This document shows positions 7,871 through 16,800 of a stretch of 31,788 bases of DNA, in pieces (within the stretch, counting starts at the first letter, position 1; each line of letters begins with the position of its first letter). The stretch comes from Planctomycetaceae bacterium UBA4732 (GTDB lineage Bacteria > Planctomycetota > Planctomycetia > Gemmatales > Gemmataceae): positions 696 through 32,483 of the forward strand of contig DHJA01000220.1 of the NCBI GenBank assembly GCA_002404095.1. The letters run 5' to 3'. The notes under the pieces were generated by a model. That model saw only the letters and a program-made list of their open reading frames with translations. It did no database searches and had not been told where the DNA came from. Both the position numbers and the translations under genes were made by a program.

Positions 7871-8980
7871 ATGACTGAATTGATTCCTGGCGAGCCGGGT
7901 CGCGTAAGCGCCCGGAGGACTGGAAGAGCAATGAGTGAATTGATTCCCTTGATGGTGCAAGGCGAGCCTATTGCGGCTCCAGTCGTCGCGCGCCACGGGC
8001 CGCTGATGGACGGCTTCGGCCGCGTTCACAACAACCTGCGCATAAGCGTCACCGACCGCTGCAATCTCCGCTGCGTCTACTGTATGCCGGAAGAGGTCGT
8101 CTTCATGGACCGGGCCGAAATCCTCTCCTTTGAGGAAGCGACCCACTTCGTGCGCGTGGCCGCGCCATTGGGGATCGACAAAATCCGTCTTACCGGCGGC
8201 GAGCCGTTGATGCGCCGCGACTTGGCGCGCCTCGTGCGGATGCTCGTCGGTATTCCAGGCATACGAGACGTGGGCCTGACCACCAACGGCCTGCTTTTGG
8301 CTGAACACGCGCAAGCGTTGTACGACGCCGGCTTACGCCGAATCAACATCAGCCTCGACACGCTCGATCCGCAACGCTTCCGCGAGGTCGCCCGCCGCGA
8401 CGGCCTGGACCGCGTGCTGGAAGGGATCGCCGCCGCCAAGAAGGCGGGATTTCACCCGATCAAAGTCAACGCCGTCACAATTCGCGGCGTTACGGACATG
8501 GATGTGGTACCGCTGGCGCGCTACGCACGAGAACACGGCCTGGAGATGCGTTTCATCGAGTACATGCCGATCGGTGCCGAGACGTGGGAGCGTGAAAAGG
8601 TCTATTTCGCGCATGAGATATTGGAGCAAATTGAAGGGGCGATTTGTCCGCTGATCCCGGCGGCCGATTACGACCCGAGCGCCCCGGCGATGGGCTTCGT
8701 CTATACAGACGGCGTCGGCAAAGTGGGCATGATCGCGTCGGTGTCTCGGCCGTTCTGTCTGAGCTGCAACCGCCTACGGCTGACGGCCGAGGGCAAGCTG
8801 CGCAACTGTCTGTTCGCGCTAAACGAAGTGGACGTACGGCCGTACCTGCGCGGCCGCTGTGACGACGCGGCGCTGGCGGAGGTAATACGACGAAACGTAT
8901 CGGAGAAGTGGGAAGGCCATGAGATCAACACGGCGCGATTCGTCAAGCCGCTGCGAACTATGCACGCCATTGGCGGGTAA
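7871..8980 (+). CDS. moaA: GTP 3',8-cyclase (MoaA), radical SAM
   Basis: Catalyses the first step of molybdenum-cofactor synthesis, GTP to 3',8-cyclo-7,8-dihydro-GTP. The radical-SAM cluster is C64, C68 and C71 in DRCNLRCVYCMP; the GTP-side cluster is C296, C299 and C313 in FCLSCNRLRLTAEGKLRNC; RLTGGEPLMR and the C-terminal Gly-Gly required for activity are present. Length from ATG 7871 is 369 aa. The first 20 codons are odd: residues 1-6 (MTELIP) are nearly repeated as MSELIP at 21-26, and between them is an in-frame arm of a palindromic repeat (GEPGRVSARR). The native start may be ATG 7931, with GGAAGAG at 7922-7928, giving 349 aa. The catalytic body is intact either way. A MoaC partner is not seen. 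Confidence 0.94.
   Translation: MTELIPGEPGRVSARRTGRAMSELIPLMVQGEPIAAPVVARHGPLMDGFGRVHNNLRISVTDRCNLRCVYCMPEEVVFMDRAEILSFEEATHFVRVAAPLGIDKIRLTGGEPLMRRDLARLVRMLVGIPGIRDVGLTTNGLLLAEHAQALYDAGLRRINISLDTLDPQRFREVARRDGLDRVLEGIAAAKKAGFHPIKVNAVTIRGVTDMDVVPLARYAREHGLEMRFIEYMPIGAETWEREKVYFAHEILEQIEGAICPLIPAADYDPSAPAMGFVYTDGVGKVGMIASVSRPFCLSCNRLRLTAEGKLRNCLFALNEVDVRPYLRGRCDDAALAEVIRRNVSEKWEGHEINTARFVKPLRTMHAIGG
7889..7917 (+). repeat. Single arm of a palindromic (REP-like) repeat inside the moaA 5' end
   Basis: These 29 bases are identical to the reverse complement of 13802-13830 and match 13750-13778 with one mismatch. Near-identical 17-bp direct repeats flank the arm: ATGACTGAATTGATTCC at 7871-7887 and ATGAGTGAATTGATTCC at 7931-7947, one mismatch apart. 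Repeat plus spacer add exactly 60 bp, so the frame is kept. Confidence 0.8.
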
Positions 8981-9027
8981 CAGTACCATAATCCCAGGGC
9001 AGTAATTCTCGACACATGGAGGTAAGC

Positions 9028-10341
9028 ATGAGCAAGTATCGATGGAGCGCCTCGTGCCTGTTATTGCTCGGTCTCGGTTGTTTTTCCGAGGACATTCCCA
9101 CGGACGGAGTGTCCGGAACCTCAAAAAGCGATGCGGAGACCGTCACACGGCCGGAAGAGGCGGATGAGGCGTTGGCGGCCCTCGAAGTGGATTCTCCGCC
9201 GCGAATGCATACCAACGAGCCGCCCTTCCCGACCAAAGCATATCAGCCTAATGACTACTACTGCGACTGCCCTGACGCCATTGATTTGTTGAGCACGACC
9301 CTCTTCCCGGTCGATTTAGATCTCCTACGGCTCGCCCAACTCGACAAGCCTCTTCCGGTGCGTTATAGAGCAGTCTCTATTCTCACTCACCGGAAGAATC
9401 AGGCGGTTGTACCGATTCTGGAGCGGATGTGTTCCACGGACGACGCAGTCGAGCGGTTCGTTGCCTGGTCAGCGTACCGAGAAGCTGTTGAAAAAAAACA
9501 ACTTCCGCCGCCTTCTGAGTACAGCGTGATCCTCGCTCTGTACAAGAAAGAGCAGGATCGGGAGGTCCATGAACAAATAGCATGGTTTCTTGGGACTGCC
9601 CGGTCCAAGGAGGCAGTTCCCTTGTTGCTCGAAACTCTTCGGGATGATCCGGGAGATTGCCCAGTGATCGAGGCCTTGGGACTGATCGGCGATCCGCAGG
9701 CCGTGCCGCCCCTAATCGCAGCTTTTGAGAAGGTCCAGCACAACGGACACGTTCATTGCACGGCGATTGGAAGGCTGGCGACGCCGCAAGCCGTGGAGTT
9801 CCTGATCGATCATCTGGACCAATACGGTGCGGTGGAAGCACTGGCGGACACCAAAAGCCCCCGCGCACTGTCAGCCTTGCAACGGCATCTCGACAAATTA
9901 ACACGAACAACTCGACCAGAGGAGTTGGACTTTGCGCTCACAAAAGTCGCTGTCATGAAACTAAGCTGCCAGAGTCCCGCCCCCCTCTTGCTTGCTCTTG
10001 CCGAAGATCGGTCCAATAATGAATGGCTGCGACATCACGCCATGATAACGCTAAGAGAGTATGACGCCAGTGCCTTGCATCCGCGACTGCTGCGGTTGTT
10101 TCGCGACGATCCGGACCCGGACGTCAAGCGATTTTGCGTCGAGCTTTTGAAGGACAGTTCTTTGGAAGGAGTGACCGAGGCAATAGTCAATTGCGCGCTG
10201 ACCGCCAAGACGCCCAGAACTATGAATGAAGGCGCGCTTCAAGACGCCTTACTTGAAGCACTTAACAAGAGACTGGGCTACTCTTACCGGAATCTGGAAG
10301 CATTGCAGGATAGACTTACCTCGTCTTATGTGGCCTACTAG
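9028..10341 (+). CDS. HEAT-repeat protein, possible lipoprotein
   Basis: A 437-aa exported or membrane-attached scaffold protein. The N-terminus (basic MSKYRW, then SCLLLLGLGC) reads as a signal peptide ending at C18. The -3 residue is Gly, so the lipobox is not canonical and lipidation is only possible. Residues about 30-70 are an acidic linker, followed by an odd DYYCDCPDAIDLL. From about 95 onward the chain is two-helix HEAT-like repeats, for example SKEAVPLLLETLRDD, DPQAVPPLIAAFEK, TPQAVEFLIDHLDQ and SPRALSALQRHLDK. Start ATG 9028 is preferred over ATG 9016 because GGAGG at 9018-9022 is 5 nt upstream. Binding partners are unknown. It follows moaA by 47 bp and converges on the kinase gene; the two ends overlap by 4 bp. 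Confidence 0.8.
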   Translation: MSKYRWSASCLLLLGLGCFSEDIPTDGVSGTSKSDAETVTRPEEADEALAALEVDSPPRMHTNEPPFPTKAYQPNDYYCDCPDAIDLLSTTLFPVDLDLLRLAQLDKPLPVRYRAVSILTHRKNQAVVPILERMCSTDDAVERFVAWSAYREAVEKKQLPPPSEYSVILALYKKEQDREVHEQIAWFLGTARSKEAVPLLLETLRDDPGDCPVIEALGLIGDPQAVPPLIAAFEKVQHNGHVHCTAIGRLATPQAVEFLIDHLDQYGAVEALADTKSPRALSALQRHLDKLTRTTRPEELDFALTKVAVMKLSCQSPAPLLLALAEDRSNNEWLRHHAMITLREYDASALHPRLLRLFRDDPDPDVKRFCVELLKDSSLEGVTEAIVNCALTAKTPRTMNEGALQDALLEALNKRLGYSYRNLEALQDRLTSSYVAY

Positions 10342-13300
10342 GAATCCCCGCCGTGCAGTAGCTTCTGAAAATCCACTCGGTCTTTCAACGGTTGAAACGC
10401 TGTCTCGCCCCTGATCAGGTCGATTTCGTCGGGGCCGGTCTTATTACTTTTCCATAACTCGACCGCCCGGCGTAGAAGGGCCATCGCGGCCTCCTGGTGC
10501 GCGGGCGTCTGACGGCCGCCCGCTTGAGAGAGGGCCGCGTAGATGCAGGCCACGTTATGCAGGATCAGATAGTCATTGGCCCCGCGAAGCAAGGCCAGGT
10601 CGGCTTCGCGCTGGGCCTCCGCGGGCAGCTTGCGCAGCGCGTTCACGTAACCCAGCCCCGGATGGGCCTCCGCGTTGTCGGGGTCAATGTCGGCGCCGGC
10701 GGCAAAATCCGCCTGCGCTTTGTCGTGTTCGCCGGTCTGCTCGTAGGCCCAGCCACGCTTGAGCCGCAAGGTGAGGGCTTTGGGCGCGAGGGCAATTCCC
10801 TTGGAGTAAGCGCGAAGCGCCTCGTCCAGCCGGCCCGTCAGTTCCAACATGGCGCCCAGATCCTCCAACACCTCCGCCGATCCGGCGTCCGCCGCGGCGG
10901 ACTTGCTCAATTCATCCACCGCCAACGCCGCCAACGCCAGGACCGACGGATTCCCACGCTGATCGAGCGGCAACTCCGCATACAGCAGGCGCAACAACCG
11001 TCCGCGCTTTCCGTGAACATCCCCCCGTACTGAGCGCAACCACTGCTTTCGGCCACGGTGGCGCAACAACCGTCCGCGCTTTCCGTGAACATCCCCGTCG
11101 TGGTTAGCCGCGGGTCGGCCGGCCAAGTACGCATCAAGGTCCGCCAGTGCGGCGGCGTTTTCGCCCTTGGCGATGTGGATGCGGGCGCGGAGAGGGTAGA
11201 CCGGCAAAAAGCTCGGATTCTCCGCAGCGACCTCGTCGAAGTCTTTAAGCGCCTTTTGGACTTCGCCAAGTTGCAAATGCAATTGTCCCCGATAATAAGC
11301 CGCTTCGACGAGCCGCTTCTCTTTGGGAGGCTGTAACACCGCCTCGAAGTCGGCCAACGCCGGATCGTACTTCTTCTGGTTCCAATAGACCACGCCGCGA
11401 TTTAACCGCGACGGGCGGGAATCAGGACTCAACTGGACGGCACGGTCCAAGTCTCGCTCCGCTTCCGCGAAATGATTCTGTTGCGCCAGGGCCAGGCCGC
11501 GGACGCTGTACGCCCACGGCGCTTCGGGGCGCAGCGCCACACACGCCCCCAACGCCTCGACCGCCTCCCCAAATCGCCCCAAGCTCAGGTAACAGCGGCC
11601 CAGCTGAAAGTGCAGCCAGTAATGATCCGGGTCTATCCGTAGCCCCTGCCGATATTCCTCGGCGGCCTTCTCCAGTCCGCTCGGATCGGCCTGCCATTCT
11701 TTCCGTTTCGCCTCTCCTTTGGATGAATGGGCCGACGCCGTGCGATACTGCTCGCCCAGGAGGAAATGATCCAAGGATGCGACCGGCGTTCGTGGATCGT
11801 CGGCGTGTTGACGATCTTCGGCCGCCTGTTTCTCTTGGCCAAGCAGTCCGTTCGCCCAAGCGCTTAAGCGATAGTAGCCGCGCGACGGCGGCGCCAACGG
11901 CTCGGCTTCTTGCAGCAGCGCGAGCGTTTCGTGGGCGGCCGGCGCGTCGGCCTCTCGTTGACTGAGCGTCTGGGCAAGGATGAGGTGAAGGTCGTATAGT
12001 TCGTTTTTCAGCGCCTCCTGTTCTTCGGGAAGCGGCAGTGTTATCAGCGACCCTGACACCCATTTACCGCCGAGCGCCAGAGCGGCCCGCGCCTTTTCCT
12101 CGCCTTCGCGCGGGTCAAAATACGGGGCGTGTTCCGAGACCGGGTCGGTCGTGGCGGCGAAGAAGCGCGCCTCGTCCGTCAGACGGCGGAACTCCTTCAG
12201 ATCAAGCCTCACCTGATTCAGTTCCTTGAGGTGATTGGATTCCCGAAGCGCGTCCGCGCCGCGCCGCTCCGCTTCGCGAAGGGCGACATAGCCGGAGCCT
12301 GCCAGAACCAGAAACAATATCGCTCCCACGGTTCGCACGAGAGCCTGGCGATGCCGTCTGACCCAACGCTCAGCGCGCTTCAGGAATGGCTCGGGGTAAG
12401 CCGAAACTGGCTCGCGGGCCACGTAGCGCTGCACGTCCTCAGCCATCTCGCGAGCGCCCGGATAGCGGTCCTCCTTGCGGAACGCCATCGCCTTGAGGCA
12501 GATCGCGTCCAACGCCTTGGAAACGTGGGGGTTGACCTTCCGGGCCGACGCCGCCGGATCGTTTTGGGCCTTCTGAATCAGCTCCTGAATGGTGCGTCCC
12601 TGACGTGGAGGCCGGCCGGTAAGCATCTCGAAAAGGGTCGCTCCCAGCAGGTAAACGTCGCTGCGTTGATCGACTTCTTCATTCAATCCCAGGGCGGTTT
12701 CGGATGCCATGTAGCCTGGCGTACCCATGATCGAACCGGCTTGGGTTTCGGTGTGGCTCACCCCATCGCGCAGGTCCACCGGGGCCGGCGCGTCCGCGTC
12801 TGGGGGTTCTTCCGGCTGGCCCAAAACTTTCGCCATACCCCAGTCAAGCAGCAGCGTTTCACCGAACGGCCCCAAGATCACGTTCTCGGGCTTCAGATCG
12901 CGGTGAAGGACGCCGCGGCTGTGGGCGTAGGCAACGGTTTGGCAGAGCGATAAGAATATCTCTAATAGGCGAAATTGCTCGACCTCGCGGGCGCCGGGGG
13001 CGTGCTTGGCGGCGTGAAACTCCGCGACGGCCTTTTGAAGCGTGCGACCGCGCACGAACTTCATCGTGTAGAAAGGATGGCCCTGTTCATTGACGCCCAG
13101 CTCGTGGACTGGCACGATGCCGGGGTGTTCGAGCTGGCCGGTGACTTGGGCTTCCACGAGGAAGCGGCGTTGCCTATCCGGGCGCGGCGCCAGCATTCGT
13201 TTCAGCGCCACGGAGCGGCCGATCACGGGGTCTTCGGCCAGCCAGATTTCGCCCATGCCTCCTTTGGCGTGGAAGCGCTTGAGGTTGTACCGGCCGCAAC

Positions 13301-13730
13301 GGCCCGCCGTGGGAGTTGATCCCGCCTTGCCCGTGGGCCTCTTGACGGCGGGGGAGGCGAGTGCGTTTGGGTCGTATTCCCCTGTGGCGGCGGAGACCGG
13401 GAAGTCAACCGTGCCCATAGGACTGCCCGATTCGCTATCGCCGGCCTCAGCGGTGGCTTGCGGCAAATAACACGCCGTCCCGCCCCCTAACAACTCGGCG
13501 CCCGGGTCCTTGGCCCCGATGGTCCCAGGCAAGCTAACGGGAGGATGCTCGGAAACGGAAAACTCGGCGTTCGCCGCTTCGCCGGAGGCGGTCCATTCCC
13601 CCGTGCCGTCGTGCGCCGGCGGAGGCTGCTGTTTTGCGGCCGCCGCCAGCTGACGCGCGTCGTATACGCCGGTTGAGTCCGCGTCTTGCGTCTTGTCCGA
13701 CTGGTCCTGATCCGTGGGTTTGGTGGACAT
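10338..13730 (-). CDS. Membrane Ser/Thr protein kinase with C-terminal TPR array
   Basis: An 1130-aa Hanks-type kinase, a common signalling architecture in planctomycetes. Residues 1-145 are a polar linker. The kinase domain spans about 148-438: glycine loop KGGMGEIWLA (157-165), VALK lysine K177, catalytic HRDLKPEN with D278, DWG at 296-298 in place of DFG, and an activation segment GTPGYMASETA in which the usual PE of the APE motif reads SE. Then RRHRQALVRT and a transmembrane segment at about 464-484. The rest, from about 490, is outside the membrane, with tetratricopeptide repeats from about 640 to 1080. Residues about 879-913 hold a basic insert built on a 37-bp direct repeat. GGAG is 7 nt upstream of the ATG. 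Likely a Ser/Thr phosphorylating sensor; the signal is unknown. Confidence 0.92.
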   Translation of the reverse strand: MSTKPTDQDQSDKTQDADSTGVYDARQLAAAAKQQPPPAHDGTGEWTASGEAANAEFSVSEHPPVSLPGTIGAKDPGAELLGGGTACYLPQATAEAGDSESGSPMGTVDFPVSAATGEYDPNALASPAVKRPTGKAGSTPTAGRCGRYNLKRFHAKGGMGEIWLAEDPVIGRSVALKRMLAPRPDRQRRFLVEAQVTGQLEHPGIVPVHELGVNEQGHPFYTMKFVRGRTLQKAVAEFHAAKHAPGAREVEQFRLLEIFLSLCQTVAYAHSRGVLHRDLKPENVILGPFGETLLLDWGMAKVLGQPEEPPDADAPAPVDLRDGVSHTETQAGSIMGTPGYMASETALGLNEEVDQRSDVYLLGATLFEMLTGRPPRQGRTIQELIQKAQNDPAASARKVNPHVSKALDAICLKAMAFRKEDRYPGAREMAEDVQRYVAREPVSAYPEPFLKRAERWVRRHRQALVRTVGAILFLVLAGSGYVALREAERRGADALRESNHLKELNQVRLDLKEFRRLTDEARFFAATTDPVSEHAPYFDPREGEEKARAALALGGKWVSGSLITLPLPEEQEALKNELYDLHLILAQTLSQREADAPAAHETLALLQEAEPLAPPSRGYYRLSAWANGLLGQEKQAAEDRQHADDPRTPVASLDHFLLGEQYRTASAHSSKGEAKRKEWQADPSGLEKAAEEYRQGLRIDPDHYWLHFQLGRCYLSLGRFGEAVEALGACVALRPEAPWAYSVRGLALAQQNHFAEAERDLDRAVQLSPDSRPSRLNRGVVYWNQKKYDPALADFEAVLQPPKEKRLVEAAYYRGQLHLQLGEVQKALKDFDEVAAENPSFLPVYPLRARIHIAKGENAAALADLDAYLAGRPAANHDGDVHGKRGRLLRHRGRKQWLRSVRGDVHGKRGRLLRLLYAELPLDQRGNPSVLALAALAVDELSKSAAADAGSAEVLEDLGAMLELTGRLDEALRAYSKGIALAPKALTLRLKRGWAYEQTGEHDKAQADFAAGADIDPDNAEAHPGLGYVNALRKLPAEAQREADLALLRGANDYLILHNVACIYAALSQAGGRQTPAHQEAAMALLRRAVELWKSNKTGPDEIDLIRGETAFQPLKDRVDFQKLLHGGDS
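10988..11096 (-). repeat. 37-bp direct repeat (period 72 bp) inside the kinase TPR region
   Basis: Bases 10988-11024 and 11060-11096 are identical over 37 bp, separated by 35 bp. The 72-bp period keeps the frame and produces the doubled peptide DVHGKRGRLLR with HRGRKQWLRSVRG between. This basic stretch interrupts otherwise regular TPR helices. Confidence 0.85.
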
Positions 13731-13749
13731 GACGGGTCTCCAAAAGAGC

Positions 13750-13830
13750 GGCGAGCCTGGTCGCGTAAGCGCCCGGAGTTGGGTGCAATCGCAGAAACCA
13801 ACTCCGGGCGCTTACGCGACCCGGCTCGCC
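13750..13830. repeat. Full palindromic repeat (long hairpin) between the FG-GAP and kinase genes
   Basis: Two 33-nt arms (13750-13782 and 13798-13830) are complementary with one mismatch around a 15-nt loop. It occupies most of the 120-bp gap between two minus-strand genes. The folded RNA would be very stable and could end transcription of the upstream FG-GAP gene or protect its 3' end; no T-run follows on either strand. The 29-nt core recurs at 7889-7917. Confidence 0.85.
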
Positions 13831-13850
13831 AGAGGCTCTGAAGCGGCCTT

Positions 13851-16800
13851 TTAGCGTCGCTTCTTGCGGGACTCTGCATCGCGGTCGGCCAGGTCGCGCA
13901 AGCCGATGTAGCCAAGGCCGGACGCCAGGAACAGCGTCAGTCCGTACTCATTGGCGTGCCACTCCGTGTATTCCGTCGGCGAAGCGTTGGCGACTTCTTC
14001 GTTGCCAGACGACGGCGAGTCTCCTTGTTTCCTTGTCTCCTTGTCTCCTTGTCTCCATTCCGCTTCGGGCATAGGTCGGAGGCTTTCCGGCGGCATCGTC
14101 ATGGGGGCCGGCGGCTTCTGGCTCTTCAGGAAGGCGTTGATCCGGTCGGCCAAGGTCTTCGCGGCGTCCTCGCCGTCCTGCATCAGCTGGTCGGCGAGGT
14201 CCACAAAGCCGGACACGGAATCCGGTAAGTTGAGGAACACCCGATCAATCGCGCTTTCGATGAAGGAGGAGTGCCCATCGGCAGCCTGGTCTCCACCGCC
14301 GCCGCCGTCCGCGCCCGTCGAAGCGGCGAGTCCGTTCGCGGAAGTCTGCGTGGTCCCGTTGGTTGGACTTACGTTCCCATTGGATTGGCCGCCGAAATTG
14401 GCCGCTCCCGAACTATTATCCGGGAAACCCGTCAGCAGCGCTGAAATGAGGATCGCACTCGCAGTCTGCGCCACGGTGGCGACAGTTTCCCCCGCAATCC
14501 CTGCGGTTGAGGTCGAACCGGGCGATCCGTCCACCGGGCCGGGATTGATTGGAGGAGGCCCGAACGGCACGACCTTGACCGCATCGGCGATGACCACCGT
14601 GAACTCGCTCGTGCCGGCCCGCAGAGCCTGCGTGAACGTCGTCTGGGCGAATGTCACCTGCTCGCCGAGAGAGTCGAGAACCACGGCCCCGCCCCGCGCT
14701 TGCTGCGGTACGTCGGCTACGTCCAGCTTGAACGTGCCCGCGAGACCGGCCAGGACGACCACTTCCACGTTGCCGCCGACCGAAACATACGATTGGGAGA
14801 TGTTATTGGTCGCGACATTGCTCGCGAGGCTGTAATTGGCCGCGGTTCCTTGCGGCGCCTGGACGCCAAGCGACACTGGGTCGAGCCAGATGACGCCGAT
14901 GGCCAAGGCTGGCGAGCCGGCGACAAACAGCGCGGCGAAGCGGGCGAGAATCTCGGCGTTGATGGCGGCGGTGATGGCGGCGTCGCTCATGCCGTTTTTC
15001 AGGTCGCGGTCCAGCACGGCCGACAGATCGTTTTGTAGTTGCGTCAGGAAAGCTGTGCCGTTGCTGATCGCGGTCGGGTCCGGGTTGACGCCGGCCGTCA
15101 CCAGATTTGGGACGATGAAGTCGCTGCCGTTGTGGATCACGCCTGTTTTCGCGGAAACCAGCACGTGACCGCTGAGCGTGGCGTCCGGCACGAGAATAGC
15201 GGATTCGCTCGCGCTGAAAGGGGCGGCCAAGATGTTGGGCTTGAGCGTGATTTCGTAGGAACCGACCGGTAGCAGGGCCGCGAACGATAGCGTAACCGTT
15301 TGGCGGGCGGCCGCGAGGTAGGTCAGGCCGCTGCCGGCGACGGCGGTATTGGAGGCGGAATCAAGGATCACGGACTGAGGGATGACCTGATTGCCGTTGA
15401 CCGTTACCACGTAGTTGGACGCAACCTGCGCGGAGGTCGGATCGAGGCGGTCGCCCTGAAACGTAAGGACAAGGCTTGTGGCAGGCGCGCCCGGCAGCGG
15501 TGATTCGGCCTGGACCGATACGACTTGCGGAAGGACGTCGATGTCCAGCGTGTAGGCGCCGAAACCAGCGACGGTTCCCGGCAGGCCGAAAATATGGACT
15601 TGCAGAGCGTCGCCCTGCGCGGCGACGACGCGGAAACGGCGCCCCGATCCCGCTTGGCCGGCGTGAAATTGGGCCGTGCCGAGAAGGCCGTTCGCGTCCG
15701 TGACGTCCAACTGAAGGCCGGCGCCGCCGACGTACTGAAGGAGGGCGGAGAAGTCGATCACCTGATCGCCGCTTCCGGCCACTACCTCTTTCGGGACCGT
15801 GTAAGTATAAAATGCGTCTTCGTGGCCGGTAACGATCGCCTGGGGCAGCGTGACCACATGGTCGGCGTTACCCAGGGCGCGGGCTGTCGCGGCGGTGGTA
15901 TTCGGCGTAACCGTCAGCGCTTTGCCGTAGATGATGGTGACGCCGCCTTTGTCGGCGACCGCCAGGTCCGTCCCCCCGCTGCCGAAATCGCCGACCGCGA
16001 TGTTTCCGGCCGTGCCGACGTTTGCCAACACGATGGCCGCGCCCAAACCGGCGTAATGTCCGCTGGCGTCGAGTAATTCGGGCAGCAGGAGCACTTCGGC
16101 CGCGCCTTGTCCGCTCCGCGCCTGGGCCGTCACCACGATGTTTTGCGAGCCGTAGTGCAGTCCTGTCGGTGCCGCGGGCGCGCCTGCCGGAACCGGGAAG
16201 TTGGCGACGGCCAAGCCAAACACGCCGACGTTGTCGCCGGGTCGCGGCGTCAGGGCCGTGAAGGCCACCGGCGCCTGAAATGTGCCGTCGCCGTTGCCAA
16301 GTTGGACGTAGACGTTGCCCGAGTTCGTACTGGTAGTCACCAGATCGAGATGACCGTCCCCGTTCAGATCGACGGCCGCCGCGTTGAAGGTGTTCTCGCC
16401 GATGTCGAAAGCGCGGCCGGCCTGGAAAGTACCGTCGCCGTTGCCGAGGAAGATCTCGGCCTGCGGCTGGTTCTTGCTGAAGACGATGATGTCGAGATGG
16501 CCGTCGCCGTTGAAATCGCCCGTCACCATCGAGTTGGCGCCGTTGCCAAAGATGGTCGAATAGAGCGTGGCCGGCTGAAAGGTGCCGTCGCCGCGGCCGA
16601 GCAGGATCGCCAGCTTCGAGACGCCGCCGAACTGCGGGAAGTTTTGCAGTACGGCCACGTCCGTCTTACCGTTGCCGAAGTCCCCCGTCACGAGGGCGTC
16701 GGGGCTGGCCACGGCGTCGAAGGTGCGTTGCGGCTGGAACCCGCCGGCGCTCCCCAGCAGTACGGATATGTTGGCCGCGCGGAAATTCGGGACGATCACG

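Noticed and set aside
11025..11059. Part of the spacer in the kinase duplication resembles, at both ends, an adapter used in cDNA library making.
   Set aside because: The middle does not match, the length differs, and the reading frame is kept through both copies. The comparison is from memory. Raw reads would settle whether it is an artefact.
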